From Andreesenia angusta (lineage in GTDB: Bacteria; Bacillota; Clostridia; Tissierellales; Gottschalkiaceae): 64,000 bases of DNA. The translations under genes were made by a program, and so were the position numbers. Location of the stretch: positions 1-64,000 of the forward strand of contig NZ_MKIE01000008.1 of assembly GCF_001855385.1 (NCBI RefSeq), given 5' to 3'. The notes beneath the pieces are model-generated. The model worked only from the letters and a program-made list of their open reading frames with translations. It was not told where the DNA came from and did not search any database. Of the stretch, positions 43,313-52,336 are shown piece after piece. Every line of letters begins with the position of its first letter. The first letter of the stretch is position 1.

Positions 43313-43683
43313 TGATAAAGCTTCTAGATAACTACGTTGAGACAGGAGCCATAATACTATTTGGAGTGGGCTTTGCCACTATGCTTATAAACAGCAATCT
43401 CATAAAGAAGATAATAGGCATGAATATAATGGACACGGCCATATTCCTGTTTTTCATAGCTAAGGGCTATATCCCGGGCAAAGAGGCGCCGCTTGTTGTG
43501 GGAGACTACAAAGGCGTGGAGGCGTATATAAATCCAATCCCAACATCTCTTATGCTTACAGGGATAGTTGTGGCTGTCAGCATGACGGCTTTTTTGCTTG
43601 CGCTGACTGTGAAGATAAACGAGAAATACGGAACTATAGAACTAGACGAAATATTGAAAGGAGGCAGAGATGAAAGTAGATAG
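43312..43683 (+). CDS. mnhC: Mrp-type antiporter subunit C (NuoK-like)
   Basis: 123 residues, three helices. GVGFATMLINSNLIKKIIGMNIMDTAIFLFF and PIPTSLMLTGIVVAVSMTAFLLAL match MnhC/MbhG, the NuoK homologue. Overlaps mnhD by 14 bases. Confidence 0.9.
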   Translation: MIKLLDNYVETGAIILFGVGFATMLINSNLIKKIIGMNIMDTAIFLFFIAKGYIPGKEAPLVVGDYKGVEAYINPIPTSLMLTGIVVAVSMTAFLLALTVKINEKYGTIELDEILKGGRDESR

Positions 43684-45136
43684 CTTTCCACTGCTGATGG
43701 TACTGCTGTTTTATCTGTCGGCATTTATAACTATACTGATTTACAAAAATGAGATAGCGAAGAAAATAGCCATGTGCTCATCTGCTGTAGGCGTAGTTCT
43801 TTCGTTTTTCGTGATGATGGAAACAGTGCGAAACGGAAGCTTCATATACAACGCAGGTCATTTCGAAGCGCCTTGGGGTATAGAGCTCTATGTTGGAAGG
43901 ATAGAGGGCATAATAAGCTTTGCACTCATGTGCATATACCTGCTCATAAGCTGGAGCTCTCTTTACATCATAGACGCAGAGGTAGACGAGAGCAGAGTCA
44001 AGCTCTACTACTTTCTCTGCAATATACTTATAGGCTCTGTGATGGGGGCTGTGTTTACAAACGACATATTCAACGCATTTGTATTTATAGAGGTGGGAAC
44101 GCTTGCATCTTGCGGCATAATAGTGGTCAAGAACCAGAAAGAGAACTACTTGGCCACGCTCAAATACCTTATACTCAGCAGCTTGGGGTCGGGACTCTTT
44201 CTGATGGGGGCTTCATTTATATACTCGATAACTGGAAACCTCAACTTAAGCTATATAAACGCCGAGCTTTCCAAAGTCAGCGGCGACTACCCTACAGTGA
44301 TACTCATAGCCACAGGGCTTTTCACGGTGGGACTTGGGATTAAAAGCGCTATGTTTCCGCTTCACACCTGGCTTCCAGACGGGCACTCCTCTGCACCTAC
44401 GAGCTCTTCAGCACTGCTATCGGCCATAGTCTTGAAGGCCTTTGTGCTTCTCTATATAAAGATACTCTACAGAGGCATAGGGGTGGACTCTATGGAGATA
44501 GAGCTTGTATTTGAAATACTGCTGGTGCTTGGAAGTGCCGGAATGATAGTGGGATCTCTTATGGCCATAGCTCAGAAAGAGCTTAAGCGGATGATAGCCT
44601 ACTCTACAGTTGCGCAGATGGGGTATATCTTCTTCGGAATAGGGCTTGGAACAAAGTCAGGACTTGCCTTTGCGATCTACCATATAATAGCCCATGCCTT
44701 TGCCAAGAGCATACTCTTTATAACGGCAGGCAATATGGTCAAAAAGGCCAAGAGCAAGTATATAGAGGATCTCCACGGCATAGGGAGAGAGATGCCTCTT
44801 ACTATGGGTGTGTTTACTGTAGCTTCGCTTTCAATGGTGGGGATACCTATACTGCCAGGGTTTGTGAGCAAGTGGAATCTGGCTCTTGAGACAATAGAGC
44901 TTGGAAGATATGTGCTGCTGGCTGTTGTGCTTGTGAGCGGGCTCTTAAACGCACTCTACTACTTCCCGTTTGTAATAGGCGGGTACTTCAGAGACAAGAA
45001 GTCAGGAGAGCTGGACTACAGCCGAAGGCTTTCGCTAAAGGAGAGGATACCTCTCTACATCATGACTGCGGGCATGGTATATGCAGGGGCAGCTTCGAAC
45101 GAGATAATAGAGCTGTTTAAAGCTGCATTAGGCTAA
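43670..45136 (+). CDS. mnhD: Mrp-type antiporter subunit D (proton-translocating, NuoM/N-like)
   Basis: 488 residues, about 14 membrane helices. KSAMFPLHTWLPDGHSSAPTSSSALLSAIVLKAFVLL carries the discontinuous-helix and Lys motif, and MIAYSTVAQMGYIFFGIGLGT follows. It is the closest of the three large subunits to MrpD. It moves protons or Na+. Confidence 0.9.
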   Translation: MKVDSFPLLMVLLFYLSAFITILIYKNEIAKKIAMCSSAVGVVLSFFVMMETVRNGSFIYNAGHFEAPWGIELYVGRIEGIISFALMCIYLLISWSSLYIIDAEVDESRVKLYYFLCNILIGSVMGAVFTNDIFNAFVFIEVGTLASCGIIVVKNQKENYLATLKYLILSSLGSGLFLMGASFIYSITGNLNLSYINAELSKVSGDYPTVILIATGLFTVGLGIKSAMFPLHTWLPDGHSSAPTSSSALLSAIVLKAFVLLYIKILYRGIGVDSMEIELVFEILLVLGSAGMIVGSLMAIAQKELKRMIAYSTVAQMGYIFFGIGLGTKSGLAFAIYHIIAHAFAKSILFITAGNMVKKAKSKYIEDLHGIGREMPLTMGVFTVASLSMVGIPILPGFVSKWNLALETIELGRYVLLAVVLVSGLLNALYYFPFVIGGYFRDKKSGELDYSRRLSLKERIPLYIMTAGMVYAGAASNEIIELFKAALG

Positions 45137-45154
45137 GAAGGCGAGGTGAGAATA

Positions 45155-46630
45155 TTGACAAATTATCTGATACTGGGACCGATACTGTTTCCGATGGCGA
45201 TTGCCATAGCCATGATATACATGAATTTCAAGACAGAGAAGCAGAGAAACATAGCGGCGGTTTCGCTTGTCGGCTGCAATCTGCTGATACTCCTGCTGGC
45301 TTCAATATACGGAGCAGAGCGGTTTGACCTGGTCAAATACAACGAATTTATAAACATATACTTCAGGATAGACAAGCTGAGTCTGCTGTTTGCCTTTCTA
45401 GCGTCGATTCTCTGGTTTTTTGCGACGATATACTCCACCAAATACATGAGTCACGAGGGTGGAGAGAAGAAGTTCTATATATTCTATATAATGACGCTCG
45501 GAGTCACTATGGGTATAGCTTTCTCCGGGAATCTATTCACGCTCTACATTTTCTACGAGCTGTTGACGCTTTCCACTTACCCTCTAGTAATCCACTCGGG
45601 TACAGAAGAAGCTCTGGAGAGCGGAAAGAAATACCTGATATACTCTTTCCTTGGAGCGACTATGGTTGTGACGGGAATGCTCTTTATCTACAGCTACACC
45701 CACAACCTGGACTTCACTCCGTTTGGAGTTTTCGGAGACAACGGGGAGATACTGGACGGGAAGCTCCTCTTCGTATACGTGATTACTTTTCTGGGCTTTG
45801 GAGTCAAGGCGGCTCTTGTGCCGTTCCACTCATGGCTTCCTAACGCCATGGTGGCCCCTACACCGGTGAGTGCATTGCTGCACGCCGTTGCGGTAGTTAA
45901 ATCTGGTATTTTCGCCCTTATAAGGATAAGCTACTTTATATTCTCTCCACTTATAATCAAACAGATAGGCGGACATATATTCCTGATAACACTTATAGCC
46001 ATAACAATACTCATGGGGTCTTTCTTGGCGCTGCACCACGACAACATAAAGAAGAGGCTTGCATACTCCACTATCAGCCAGCTGGGATATATACTGCTTG
46101 GAATAGCCCTTATGAACAAGGACTCTCTTATGGGAGGACTTCTTCACCTCATAAACCATGCGCTGATAAAGATAGTGCTCTTCTTCTGCGCTGGAGCTAT
46201 ATACTTCAACTCAGGCAAGAAGAACATAAGCGAGATAAAGGGCATAGGCAAGAAAATGCCTATAACCATGTGGTGCTTTGCTATAGCGTCTATCTCGCTT
46301 GTGGGGATACCGCCTACAAACGGGTTTGTAAGCAAGTGGTACTTGGCGCTTGGAGGCCTCAACGAGGGCAGCCTTCTGTTTGTGGCCATACTGCTTATAA
46401 GCGCTTTCTTTACAGCATCCTACCTCATGCCAATAGTCGTAGTGGCATTTTTCGGAAAGCCTGAGACAGAGGAACAGAAGAGCCAAGAGCTTGAGATGAA
46501 AGACTTGAATGAAGCTCCTATTGCAATGCTAGTTCCGATAGTAACTCTTACTGTGCTTATAGTCCTTACGGGGATATTCCCCAATCCGATTATAAGGTAT
46601 GTTGAGAGGCTTGTGATGGAGATAATATAA
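45155..46630 (+). CDS. Second MrpD-like proton antiporter subunit
   Basis: 491 residues, about 14 helices. GVKAALVPFHSWLPNAMVAPTPVSALLHAVAVVKSGIFAL and RLAYSTISQLGYILLG show the Proton_antipo_M family. It differs from the previous gene and is nearer to NuoL/NuoM branches. TTG at 45155 is chosen because GAGGTGAG lies 5 bases upstream; the GTG at 45146 lies in that site. Confidence 0.85.
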   Translation: MTNYLILGPILFPMAIAIAMIYMNFKTEKQRNIAAVSLVGCNLLILLLASIYGAERFDLVKYNEFINIYFRIDKLSLLFAFLASILWFFATIYSTKYMSHEGGEKKFYIFYIMTLGVTMGIAFSGNLFTLYIFYELLTLSTYPLVIHSGTEEALESGKKYLIYSFLGATMVVTGMLFIYSYTHNLDFTPFGVFGDNGEILDGKLLFVYVITFLGFGVKAALVPFHSWLPNAMVAPTPVSALLHAVAVVKSGIFALIRISYFIFSPLIIKQIGGHIFLITLIAITILMGSFLALHHDNIKKRLAYSTISQLGYILLGIALMNKDSLMGGLLHLINHALIKIVLFFCAGAIYFNSGKKNISEIKGIGKKMPITMWCFAIASISLVGIPPTNGFVSKWYLALGGLNEGSLLFVAILLISAFFTASYLMPIVVVAFFGKPETEEQKSQELEMKDLNEAPIAMLVPIVTLTVLIVLTGIFPNPIIRYVERLVMEII

Positions 46631-46642
46631 GGAGGCGAGGCT

Positions 46643-48634
46643 ATGTACTACAAGGTTTTACTTATGACTCTGCTTGTTCTGCCAGCCGTGGGAGGTGTAC
46701 TAGCCTTTCTCATAGGAAGAAAGAGCGAGAAGGCCAGAGACTTTTTCAACGTGTTGCTTACAGGGATGGAGTTCTTGATACTGACGTCTATGTACAGCGA
46801 GGTCAGAAGAAACGGCATAGAGATATCGGTTCCTGACGTAATGGGAACGGGATTCCACATAAAGCTAGACACAATGAGGTATATATTCACTTGGATAACT
46901 GTATTTGTGTGGTTTTTGACGACTGTATACTCCACTCAGTACCTTATAAACTACAAGAACAGAAACAGGTACTACGCTTTCTTCCTGCTGACACTTTCAG
47001 CTACAGTCGGAGTCTTTGTATCTGAAAACATAGTGAATCTGTTCACTTTTTTCGAGATAATGTCGTTCACTTCCTATATACTGATAATCCACGACGAAGA
47101 CAGGTACGCTCTAGACGCTGGAAAGTCCTATATAGGTATGGCAATAGGAGGGAGCCTTATACTCCTTATGGGTATCTTCCTGGTGTTTGACTACACCGGA
47201 GCTATAGACCTATCGGATATACAGAAAGAGATGGCTCTTATGGGGGATATCAAGTACTTTATAGCAGGACTGCTGCTTACGGGGTTCGGAGTCAAGGCAT
47301 CTGCTTTTCCACTTCACGTATGGCTTCCTAAAGCCCATCCTGCGGCACCCACTCCTGCAAGTGCTATACTTTCAGGGATACTGATAAAGACGGGGATATT
47401 TGGCATCATGATAGTGGCCATAAATATAATGGGCGGAGACGAGAGGATATCATATGTGCTCACCACTATAGGCATGATAAACATGGCTCTCGGAGGCATT
47501 CTAGCCATGTACCAGAGAAATATAAAGAGCGTATTGGCCTACAGCAGCATGAGCCAGTCTGGCTATATAATATTCGGAATAGGGCTTGTGGGAATACTGA
47601 AAGAGGATGGGTATATAGCGGTGTACGGAGCCCTTTACCATATAGTCAACCACGCCATATTCAAGGTGCTTCTGTTCTACGTGGCAGGACTTATATACAT
47701 GGTGCTACACGAGCTGAGCATAAACAAGATAAAGGGATTTGGAAAGTACAAGCATTTCCTGAAACTGCTCTATTTAATAGGTTTTTTCTCCATAATAGGT
47801 ATGCCCGGCTTCAACGGCTTTGTCAGCAAGACAATACTGCATGAAGCGCTGGCTGAGGCGCACAGTATAACCCATAGTGCATACTTCACGGTGGCCGAAG
47901 TTGTGTTTACGGCGAGCAGTGCGTTCACAGTCGCTTACCTCTCTAAGATATTCTTCTCGGTATTTATGTACGACAATCCAAAGTACCAAGGCCAGCACAA
48001 GCGGTTCATAACCAAGAGGGCACTTCTCCCAATTGCGGTGCTAAGTGCATGCACGCTCTACATCGGGTTGAAGCCTGGTTTTGTGATGGAGATAATATCC
48101 GAGGCGGCCAAGTCGTTCGGAGTCGAGGGAACACATGAGCTTCACATATACTCATCGCACACTGTGGCAAGCTCCCTGAAGACGATTGGAATAGGGATAG
48201 CTGTGTACGTGCTCTTTATAAGAGGGTATCTGCTGAGGAATATAAACGGCACTATAGACTATATAAACCCTTCGCTTGAATGGTTCAGCCTTGAGAAGAA
48301 CATATACAAGCCTATGATACTTGGTATATACAGATTTGGATCCAAGCTCTTCCACGCAGTTGACAACATCTTTATAGGAGGCGCTACAAAGATAACGGGG
48401 TCTATTGAAAAAGTACTCATAAAGGAGATAAGTCCTGTGGAGATCAAGAGAAAGCTTTACATGATGGTCAGAGGCCTTGACAGCGCAGTAGGCGACCAGA
48501 TAGACTTTGAAAAAATCACAGTGAGAGAGCTTATACTGAATGCAAGACTTAGACTAAACAGCATAACCTACTCGCTCTTTATATTCGCCATAATACTGAG
48601 CGTAACTCTACTGCTTTTGATGCTGTACTATTAG
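46643..48634 (+). CDS. Third large antiporter subunit (MrpA N-terminal / NuoL-like)
   Basis: 663 residues, about 16 helices and a long C-terminal extension. GVKASAFPLHVWLPKAHPAAPTPASAILSGILIKTGIFGI and VLAYSSMSQSGYIIFG mark Proton_antipo_M. The longer tail ends with another helix, YSLFIFAIILSVTLLLL. Since the small MbhD/E segments are separate, this may serve the MrpA-N role. ATG with AAGGAGG. Last gene of the operon. Confidence 0.85.
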   Translation: MYYKVLLMTLLVLPAVGGVLAFLIGRKSEKARDFFNVLLTGMEFLILTSMYSEVRRNGIEISVPDVMGTGFHIKLDTMRYIFTWITVFVWFLTTVYSTQYLINYKNRNRYYAFFLLTLSATVGVFVSENIVNLFTFFEIMSFTSYILIIHDEDRYALDAGKSYIGMAIGGSLILLMGIFLVFDYTGAIDLSDIQKEMALMGDIKYFIAGLLLTGFGVKASAFPLHVWLPKAHPAAPTPASAILSGILIKTGIFGIMIVAINIMGGDERISYVLTTIGMINMALGGILAMYQRNIKSVLAYSSMSQSGYIIFGIGLVGILKEDGYIAVYGALYHIVNHAIFKVLLFYVAGLIYMVLHELSINKIKGFGKYKHFLKLLYLIGFFSIIGMPGFNGFVSKTILHEALAEAHSITHSAYFTVAEVVFTASSAFTVAYLSKIFFSVFMYDNPKYQGQHKRFITKRALLPIAVLSACTLYIGLKPGFVMEIISEAAKSFGVEGTHELHIYSSHTVASSLKTIGIGIAVYVLFIRGYLLRNINGTIDYINPSLEWFSLEKNIYKPMILGIYRFGSKLFHAVDNIFIGGATKITGSIEKVLIKEISPVEIKRKLYMMVRGLDSAVGDQIDFEKITVRELILNARLRLNSITYSLFIFAIILSVTLLLLMLYY

Positions 48635-48639
48635 GCCTG

Positions 48640-48668
48640 TTGAAAACAGACGAGTTTTATTGTATAAT
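48640..48668 (+). promoter_or_regulatory. Promoter of the xpt leader
   Basis: TTGAAA (48640-48645), 17-base spacer, TATAAT (48663-48668). Transcription would start about 48675, so the terminator hairpin at 48690 is in the 5' leader of xpt. Confidence 0.75.
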
Positions 48669-48689
48669 TACTAGACAGATGAAAGACGG

Positions 48690-48723
48690 ACCCCTGCCGG
48701 ACTAGCGAGCAGGGGTGTTTTTT
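48690..48723 (+). terminator. Leader hairpin before xpt (possible attenuator)
   Basis: ACCCCTGC (48690-48697) pairs with GCAGGGGT (48709-48716) around an 11-base loop, followed by GTTTTTT. It sits between the xpt promoter and its start. It could also end the antiporter transcript. Confidence 0.75.
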
Positions 48724-48747
48724 ACATATTAAAAGGAGGCCGTGAAA

Positions 48748-49329
48748 ATGAAGCTTTTAGAGGAAAAGATAAGAAGCGAAGGAAGAATTTCAGAGGGAGG
48801 AGTGCTCAAGGTAGACTCATTTCTGAACCATCAGCTAGACGTTGAATTCTTGAACGAGATGGGAAAGGAGTTCAAGAGACTTTTTTCAGATGTAGAGATC
48901 ACAAAGATACTGACAATAGAGGCTTCAGGAATAGCTATAGCCAGTATAGCTGCGCAGTATTTCGGAAACGTGCCAGTCGTATTCGCGAAAAAGACAGAGT
49001 CCAAGAACCTAGACGCCGACACTTACGACAGCGACGTGTTCTCTTTTACAAAGGGCAAGACTTACAAGATAAAGGTTTCAAAGAAGTACATGAACAAGGG
49101 CGACAAGGTGCTTATACTAGATGACTTCCTAGCCAATGGCTTTGCGACTCTGGGCATGATAGACATAGTCAAGAAGGCTGAAGCCGAGGTGGCTGGAGTA
49201 GGGATAGTCATAGAGAAGTCTTTCCAGTCTGGAGGAAAGATACTGAGAGAGCTTGGCGTGAACCTTCACTCGCTGGCTAGAATAGAGTTTGACGAAAAAA
49301 ATCAGATAATATTCAATGAAAATGATTAA
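48748..49329 (+). CDS. xpt: Xanthine phosphoribosyltransferase
   Basis: 193 residues, the usual length of Xpt. [10 protein letters not shown] near the start, [12 protein letters not shown], and the PRPP-binding [12 protein letters not shown] (about residue 125). Transfers phosphoribose to xanthine for purine salvage. ATG at 48748 preferred over the GTG 48742 on spacing from AGGAGG. Confidence 0.92.
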   Translation: MKLLEEKIRSEGRISEGGVLKVDSFLNHQLDVEFLNEMGKEFKRLFSDVEITKILTIEASGIAIASIAAQYFGNVPVVFAKKTESKNLDADTYDSDVFSFTKGKTYKIKVSKKYMNKGDKVLILDDFLANGFATLGMIDIVKKAEAEVAGVGIVIEKSFQSGGKILRELGVNLHSLARIEFDEKNQIIFNEND

Positions 49330-49354
49330 CAAACAAAGGTCTGAATAGTATAAT
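49326..49354 (+). promoter_or_regulatory. Promoter of the alarmone synthetase gene
   Basis: TTAACA (49326-49331), 17-base spacer, TATAAT (49349-49354). The -35 overlaps the stop codon of xpt. Confidence 0.7.
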
Positions 49355-49391
49355 AGTATTGTTATAATACATACAAGTAAAACGGGGGATT

Positions 49392-50189
49392 ATGATGATA
49401 CTAGATTGGAAACGCTTTTTGCTTCCGTATGAGCAGGCTGTAGAGGAGCTGAAAGTCAAGTTCAAGAGCATTAGAAGCGAGTACAGAAAGATGGGGCAGT
49501 ATTCTCCTATAGAATTTGTGACAGGTAGGGTAAAGGCCATGTCCAGTATAGTGGAAAAATCTGAGAGGCGCAATATACCGCTTGACCGCATAGAGGAAAT
49601 GGAGGACATAGCAGGTATAAGGATAATGTGCCAGCTTGTAGACGACATAGAGAAAGTGGTATCGCTTATAAGGGACAGGGACGGAAAAGACCTTAAGATA
49701 GTCTATGAAAAAGACTATATAGAGAATATAAAAGAGAGCGGATACAGAAGCTACCATATAATAGTCAGCTACAGAGTGCAGACAGCCATAGGCGAAAAGG
49801 AGATTCTAGCCGAGATACAGGTCAGGACACTCGCCATGAACTTCTGGGCTACAATAGAACACTCCCTAAACTACAAATTCAACGAGCAGATTCCAGAGGA
49901 CATAAAGATGAGGCTTAAAAACTCGGCCGAGGCGGCTTTTCTCCTAGACAAGGAGATGTCAGAGATAAAGGACGAGATAATAGATTCTCAGGGCATGTTC
50001 CAGCAGAGGTCTTCCATAATAGCGGATATACTGTATAGGATACAGGATCTGTATTCTCTAAATATATCTAGAGAGGACCTGGAGAGCATAGAAAACGAGT
50101 TTTGGAAGGTAAAGAGCAATAAAGACCATGCAGAGATAGAGGAATTCAAAAACAAACTAGATGTCATGATAAAAAACAAAAAGTCTTAG
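49392..50189 (+). CDS. Small alarmone synthetase (RelA/SpoT-domain (p)ppGpp synthetase)
   Basis: 265 residues, synthetase domain only, without hydrolase, TGS or ACT domains. RVKAMSSIVEKSERRNIP, EDIAGIRIMCQLVDDI, GYRSYHIIV and AEIQVRTLAMNFWATIEHSLNYK are in order. Makes (p)ppGpp from ATP and GDP/GTP, as in RelQ/YjbM types. Start ATG with GGGGGAT. It follows a purine salvage gene. Confidence 0.9.
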   Translation: MMILDWKRFLLPYEQAVEELKVKFKSIRSEYRKMGQYSPIEFVTGRVKAMSSIVEKSERRNIPLDRIEEMEDIAGIRIMCQLVDDIEKVVSLIRDRDGKDLKIVYEKDYIENIKESGYRSYHIIVSYRVQTAIGEKEILAEIQVRTLAMNFWATIEHSLNYKFNEQIPEDIKMRLKNSAEAAFLLDKEMSEIKDEIIDSQGMFQQRSSIIADILYRIQDLYSLNISREDLESIENEFWKVKSNKDHAEIEEFKNKLDVMIKNKKS

Positions 50190-50238
50190 GAGTCCCTAGG
50201 ACTTTTTTGTTGGACTTGAGTGGGGAGGAGAAATAGCT

Positions 50239-51075
50239 TTGAAAAAAACATACATCGTCATAGACAGCACTTCTTACGCCGAGGCGGAATTTATAGAGAA
50301 GCACGGAATAGAGGTGGTTCCGCTCTCTGTAGAGCTAGGCGGAGAGGTGTTCAAGGAAGGCCTCCCGGGGACTTACGGGGAATACTACGAAAAGCTGAAA
50401 GCTTCAGGTGAGTTTCCGACTACATCACAACCGGCCGTAGGCGACTTCCAGCAAGCTTATGAGAGGCTGTTCGAAAGAGGCGCAGACAGAATACTTGTAA
50501 TCACATTCTCTTCGGGACTGAGCGGCACAAACAACAGCGCCAAGTTGGCGGCCGACCTTATGGAAGGCAGAGAGATAAAGGTGATAGACAGCTTTACGGC
50601 GGCCGGGATATACAGGTATATAGTGGAGAAGAGCGTGGAGCTTCTAGAGAGTGGCGCTGAGCTTGAGGATATAGAGAGCGAAGTGAAGCGGATAAGAGAC
50701 TCGAGCAATATAGACTTGACGGTCGATACGCTGGAGTACCTGAAGCGCGGAGGAAGACTGACAAATATACAGGCCATGGTAGGAAGTCTGTTGAGCATAA
50801 AACCAGTAGTATCTCTTCTTGAGGGAAGGCTCTTAGGCAACGGAAAGTTTCGCGGGAAAAAGAAGGCGCTGAAAGAGATAGTGGACAGGATACCGGAAAA
50901 CCCTGTACATATAACAGTCCACCATGTGCAGTGCTTAGAGGAGGCTAGGAAGATAGCGGACGAACTAGCGGAGAAGTACATAGACACGGAGATAGTCATC
51001 TCGGAACTTGGACCTGTCATAGGGTCGCATCTTGGACCAGGTGGAATTGGAGTGTGTACAGTGTATAAAAAATAG
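50239..51075 (+). CDS. DegV-family fatty-acid-binding protein
   Basis: 278 residues. YIVIDSTS, SQPAVGDFQQAYERL, ITFSSGLSGTNNSA and DTLEYLKRGGRL fit DegV domains. The family (FakB-like) binds fatty acids for phosphorylation by FakA; no FakA is adjacent. TTG start with GGGGAGGAG. Confidence 0.9.
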   Translation: MKKTYIVIDSTSYAEAEFIEKHGIEVVPLSVELGGEVFKEGLPGTYGEYYEKLKASGEFPTTSQPAVGDFQQAYERLFERGADRILVITFSSGLSGTNNSAKLAADLMEGREIKVIDSFTAAGIYRYIVEKSVELLESGAELEDIESEVKRIRDSSNIDLTVDTLEYLKRGGRLTNIQAMVGSLLSIKPVVSLLEGRLLGNGKFRGKKKALKEIVDRIPENPVHITVHHVQCLEEARKIADELAEKYIDTEIVISELGPVIGSHLGPGGIGVCTVYKK

Positions 51076-51101
51076 CCAGACATATGTCTGGCTATTTTTT
51101 A
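51071..51101. terminator. Bidirectional terminator
   Basis: AATAGCCAGACA pairs with TGTCTGGCTATT, with T on one side and A on the other. It serves DegV and the converging small gene. Confidence 0.8.
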
Positions 51102-51364
51102 GATAAACTAAGTATAAAGTCCTCGTATTTTCTAAGGTTGTCCTTAGAGTAAGCATCTTTCCAAAGGGTGGCTCTCAAGATCTTGTCTGACTCTTCGTCG
51201 AGATTCTGGAAAGAATCTGTATAAAGCTTGTTGAATATATTAGTGATATAAAGACCTGCGTCAAAATCCTCAAGCTCGTCTATTTTGTTCAGCTCGATAG
51301 TCTCTTTCATCTTCTGCTCTAGCTTGGCTAGGAATTCAACCTTATCTTCTTTTGAAGCAACCAA
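51092..51364 (-). CDS. Hypothetical protein, 90 residues
   Basis: I do not recognise it. A small acidic, helical, soluble protein with LAKLEQKMKETIELNKIDELEDFDAG and a C-terminal LRKYEDFILSLSKK. TTG at 51364 is chosen because GGGGGAG lies about 6 bases upstream; the open frame extends further without such a site. Confidence 0.65.
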   Translation of the reverse strand: MVASKEDKVEFLAKLEQKMKETIELNKIDELEDFDAGLYITNIFNKLYTDSFQNLDEESDKILRATLWKDAYSKDNLRKYEDFILSLSKK

Positions 51365-51420
51365 AATATCTCCCCCTAAATAAATCTTTGTAAGTAGATT
51401 ATACACTAAAAATTGCACAA

Positions 51421-51449
51421 TTGGAAGATTAGCAATAAGGGTATATAAT
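51421..51449 (+). promoter_or_regulatory. Promoter of the class IV aminotransferase gene
   Basis: TTGGAA (51421-51426), 17-base spacer, TATAAT (51444-51449). Confidence 0.65.
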
Positions 51450-51481
51450 AGGAGAAGATAGAGAAATAAAGAGGGGTGGAT

Positions 51482-52321
51482 ATGTTGAGCATAGAGGCGG
51501 TAAACAAATACTATATATCAGATGGGAAACTTTTAGAGATAGAGAATACAGCGGAGTTCAAGTCTATAAGAGGACCTCTTGTGTACGAGGTAAACAGAGT
51601 TATGGACGGAGTGGTGCTATTTGAAGAGGGGCATGTCAAGAGGCTCAAGGACTCGCTCGAGATGCTGGGGCATGAGATGCAGTACTCTGAAGAACAAGTG
51701 GATCAGATGATGGCCCAGCTTATAGAGGCCAACGAGGTGGAGAACCAGAACATAAAGATAGTCTACGGCAACCTAGAGGACAGAGAGCACAAGATGCTGC
51801 TCTACTTTGTGAAGTCTCATTATCCTGACAGAAGCGTGTACTCGAAAGGTGTAAAGACAATACTGTTTGAGTCCGAGAGGGAGAACCCTAACGCCAAAGT
51901 GGTAGACCAGAGCCTTAGAGACAGGATAAACGAGAAGATAGCAGAGGAAGGGGCCTTCGAGGCACTTCTGGTGGATGAAAATGGATATATCACAGAGGGA
52001 AGCCGCTCCAACTTCTTCTATATAGTGGACGGAAAACTCTACACTCCGCCGGCCGAGAAGGTGCTGCTCGGGATTACAAGAAGAGAGGTTATAGCGGCCG
52101 CGCAAGAAAGAGGCATAGAGCTCGAGGAAAAGCCACTTCGCGCAGCAGATATAGAGAGCGTAGACGGGGCTTTTGTGACAGGCACTTCGATAGATGCGCT
52201 TCCGATAGCTCAAGTGGGAGATATAATGCTCGACACGGCCAATAACGAGATTATGAAGAGCATAATAGAAGGGTACAACAAGAGGGTGGAAGACTATGTA
52301 GCAAAAAAGAAGACCGATTAA
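51482..52321 (+). CDS. Class IV (branched-chain/D-amino acid type) aminotransferase
   Basis: 279 residues. FEEGHVKRLKDSLEML, the PLP Lys in NPNAKVVDQSLRD (about residue 140), and ITEGSRSNFFYI fit class IV. The substrate could be branched-chain keto acids, D-amino acids or aminodeoxychorismate. Neighbouring leuA and ilvBN favour a branched-chain role but do not prove it. ATG at 51482 with GAGGGGTGG. Confidence 0.8.
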   Translation: MLSIEAVNKYYISDGKLLEIENTAEFKSIRGPLVYEVNRVMDGVVLFEEGHVKRLKDSLEMLGHEMQYSEEQVDQMMAQLIEANEVENQNIKIVYGNLEDREHKMLLYFVKSHYPDRSVYSKGVKTILFESERENPNAKVVDQSLRDRINEKIAEEGAFEALLVDENGYITEGSRSNFFYIVDGKLYTPPAEKVLLGITRREVIAAAQERGIELEEKPLRAADIESVDGAFVTGTSIDALPIAQVGDIMLDTANNEIMKSIIEGYNKRVEDYVAKKKTD

Positions 52322-52336
52322 GGTCTTCTTTTTTAT
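52312..52336. terminator. Bidirectional terminator between aminotransferase and leuA
   Basis: AGAAGACC pairs with GGTCTTCT around GATTAA, with T residues after it on the plus strand and A before it. It serves both converging genes. Confidence 0.75.

Noticed and set aside
41339-48634. Respiratory complex I or membrane-bound hydrogenase
   Set aside because: No NuoB/C/D/H/I or hydrogenase large/small subunit is present. All ten genes belong to the antiporter module.
48669-48747. Purine or xanthine riboswitch before xpt
   Set aside because: No purine aptamer motif is seen and the leader before the terminator is too short. Only a hairpin can be supported.
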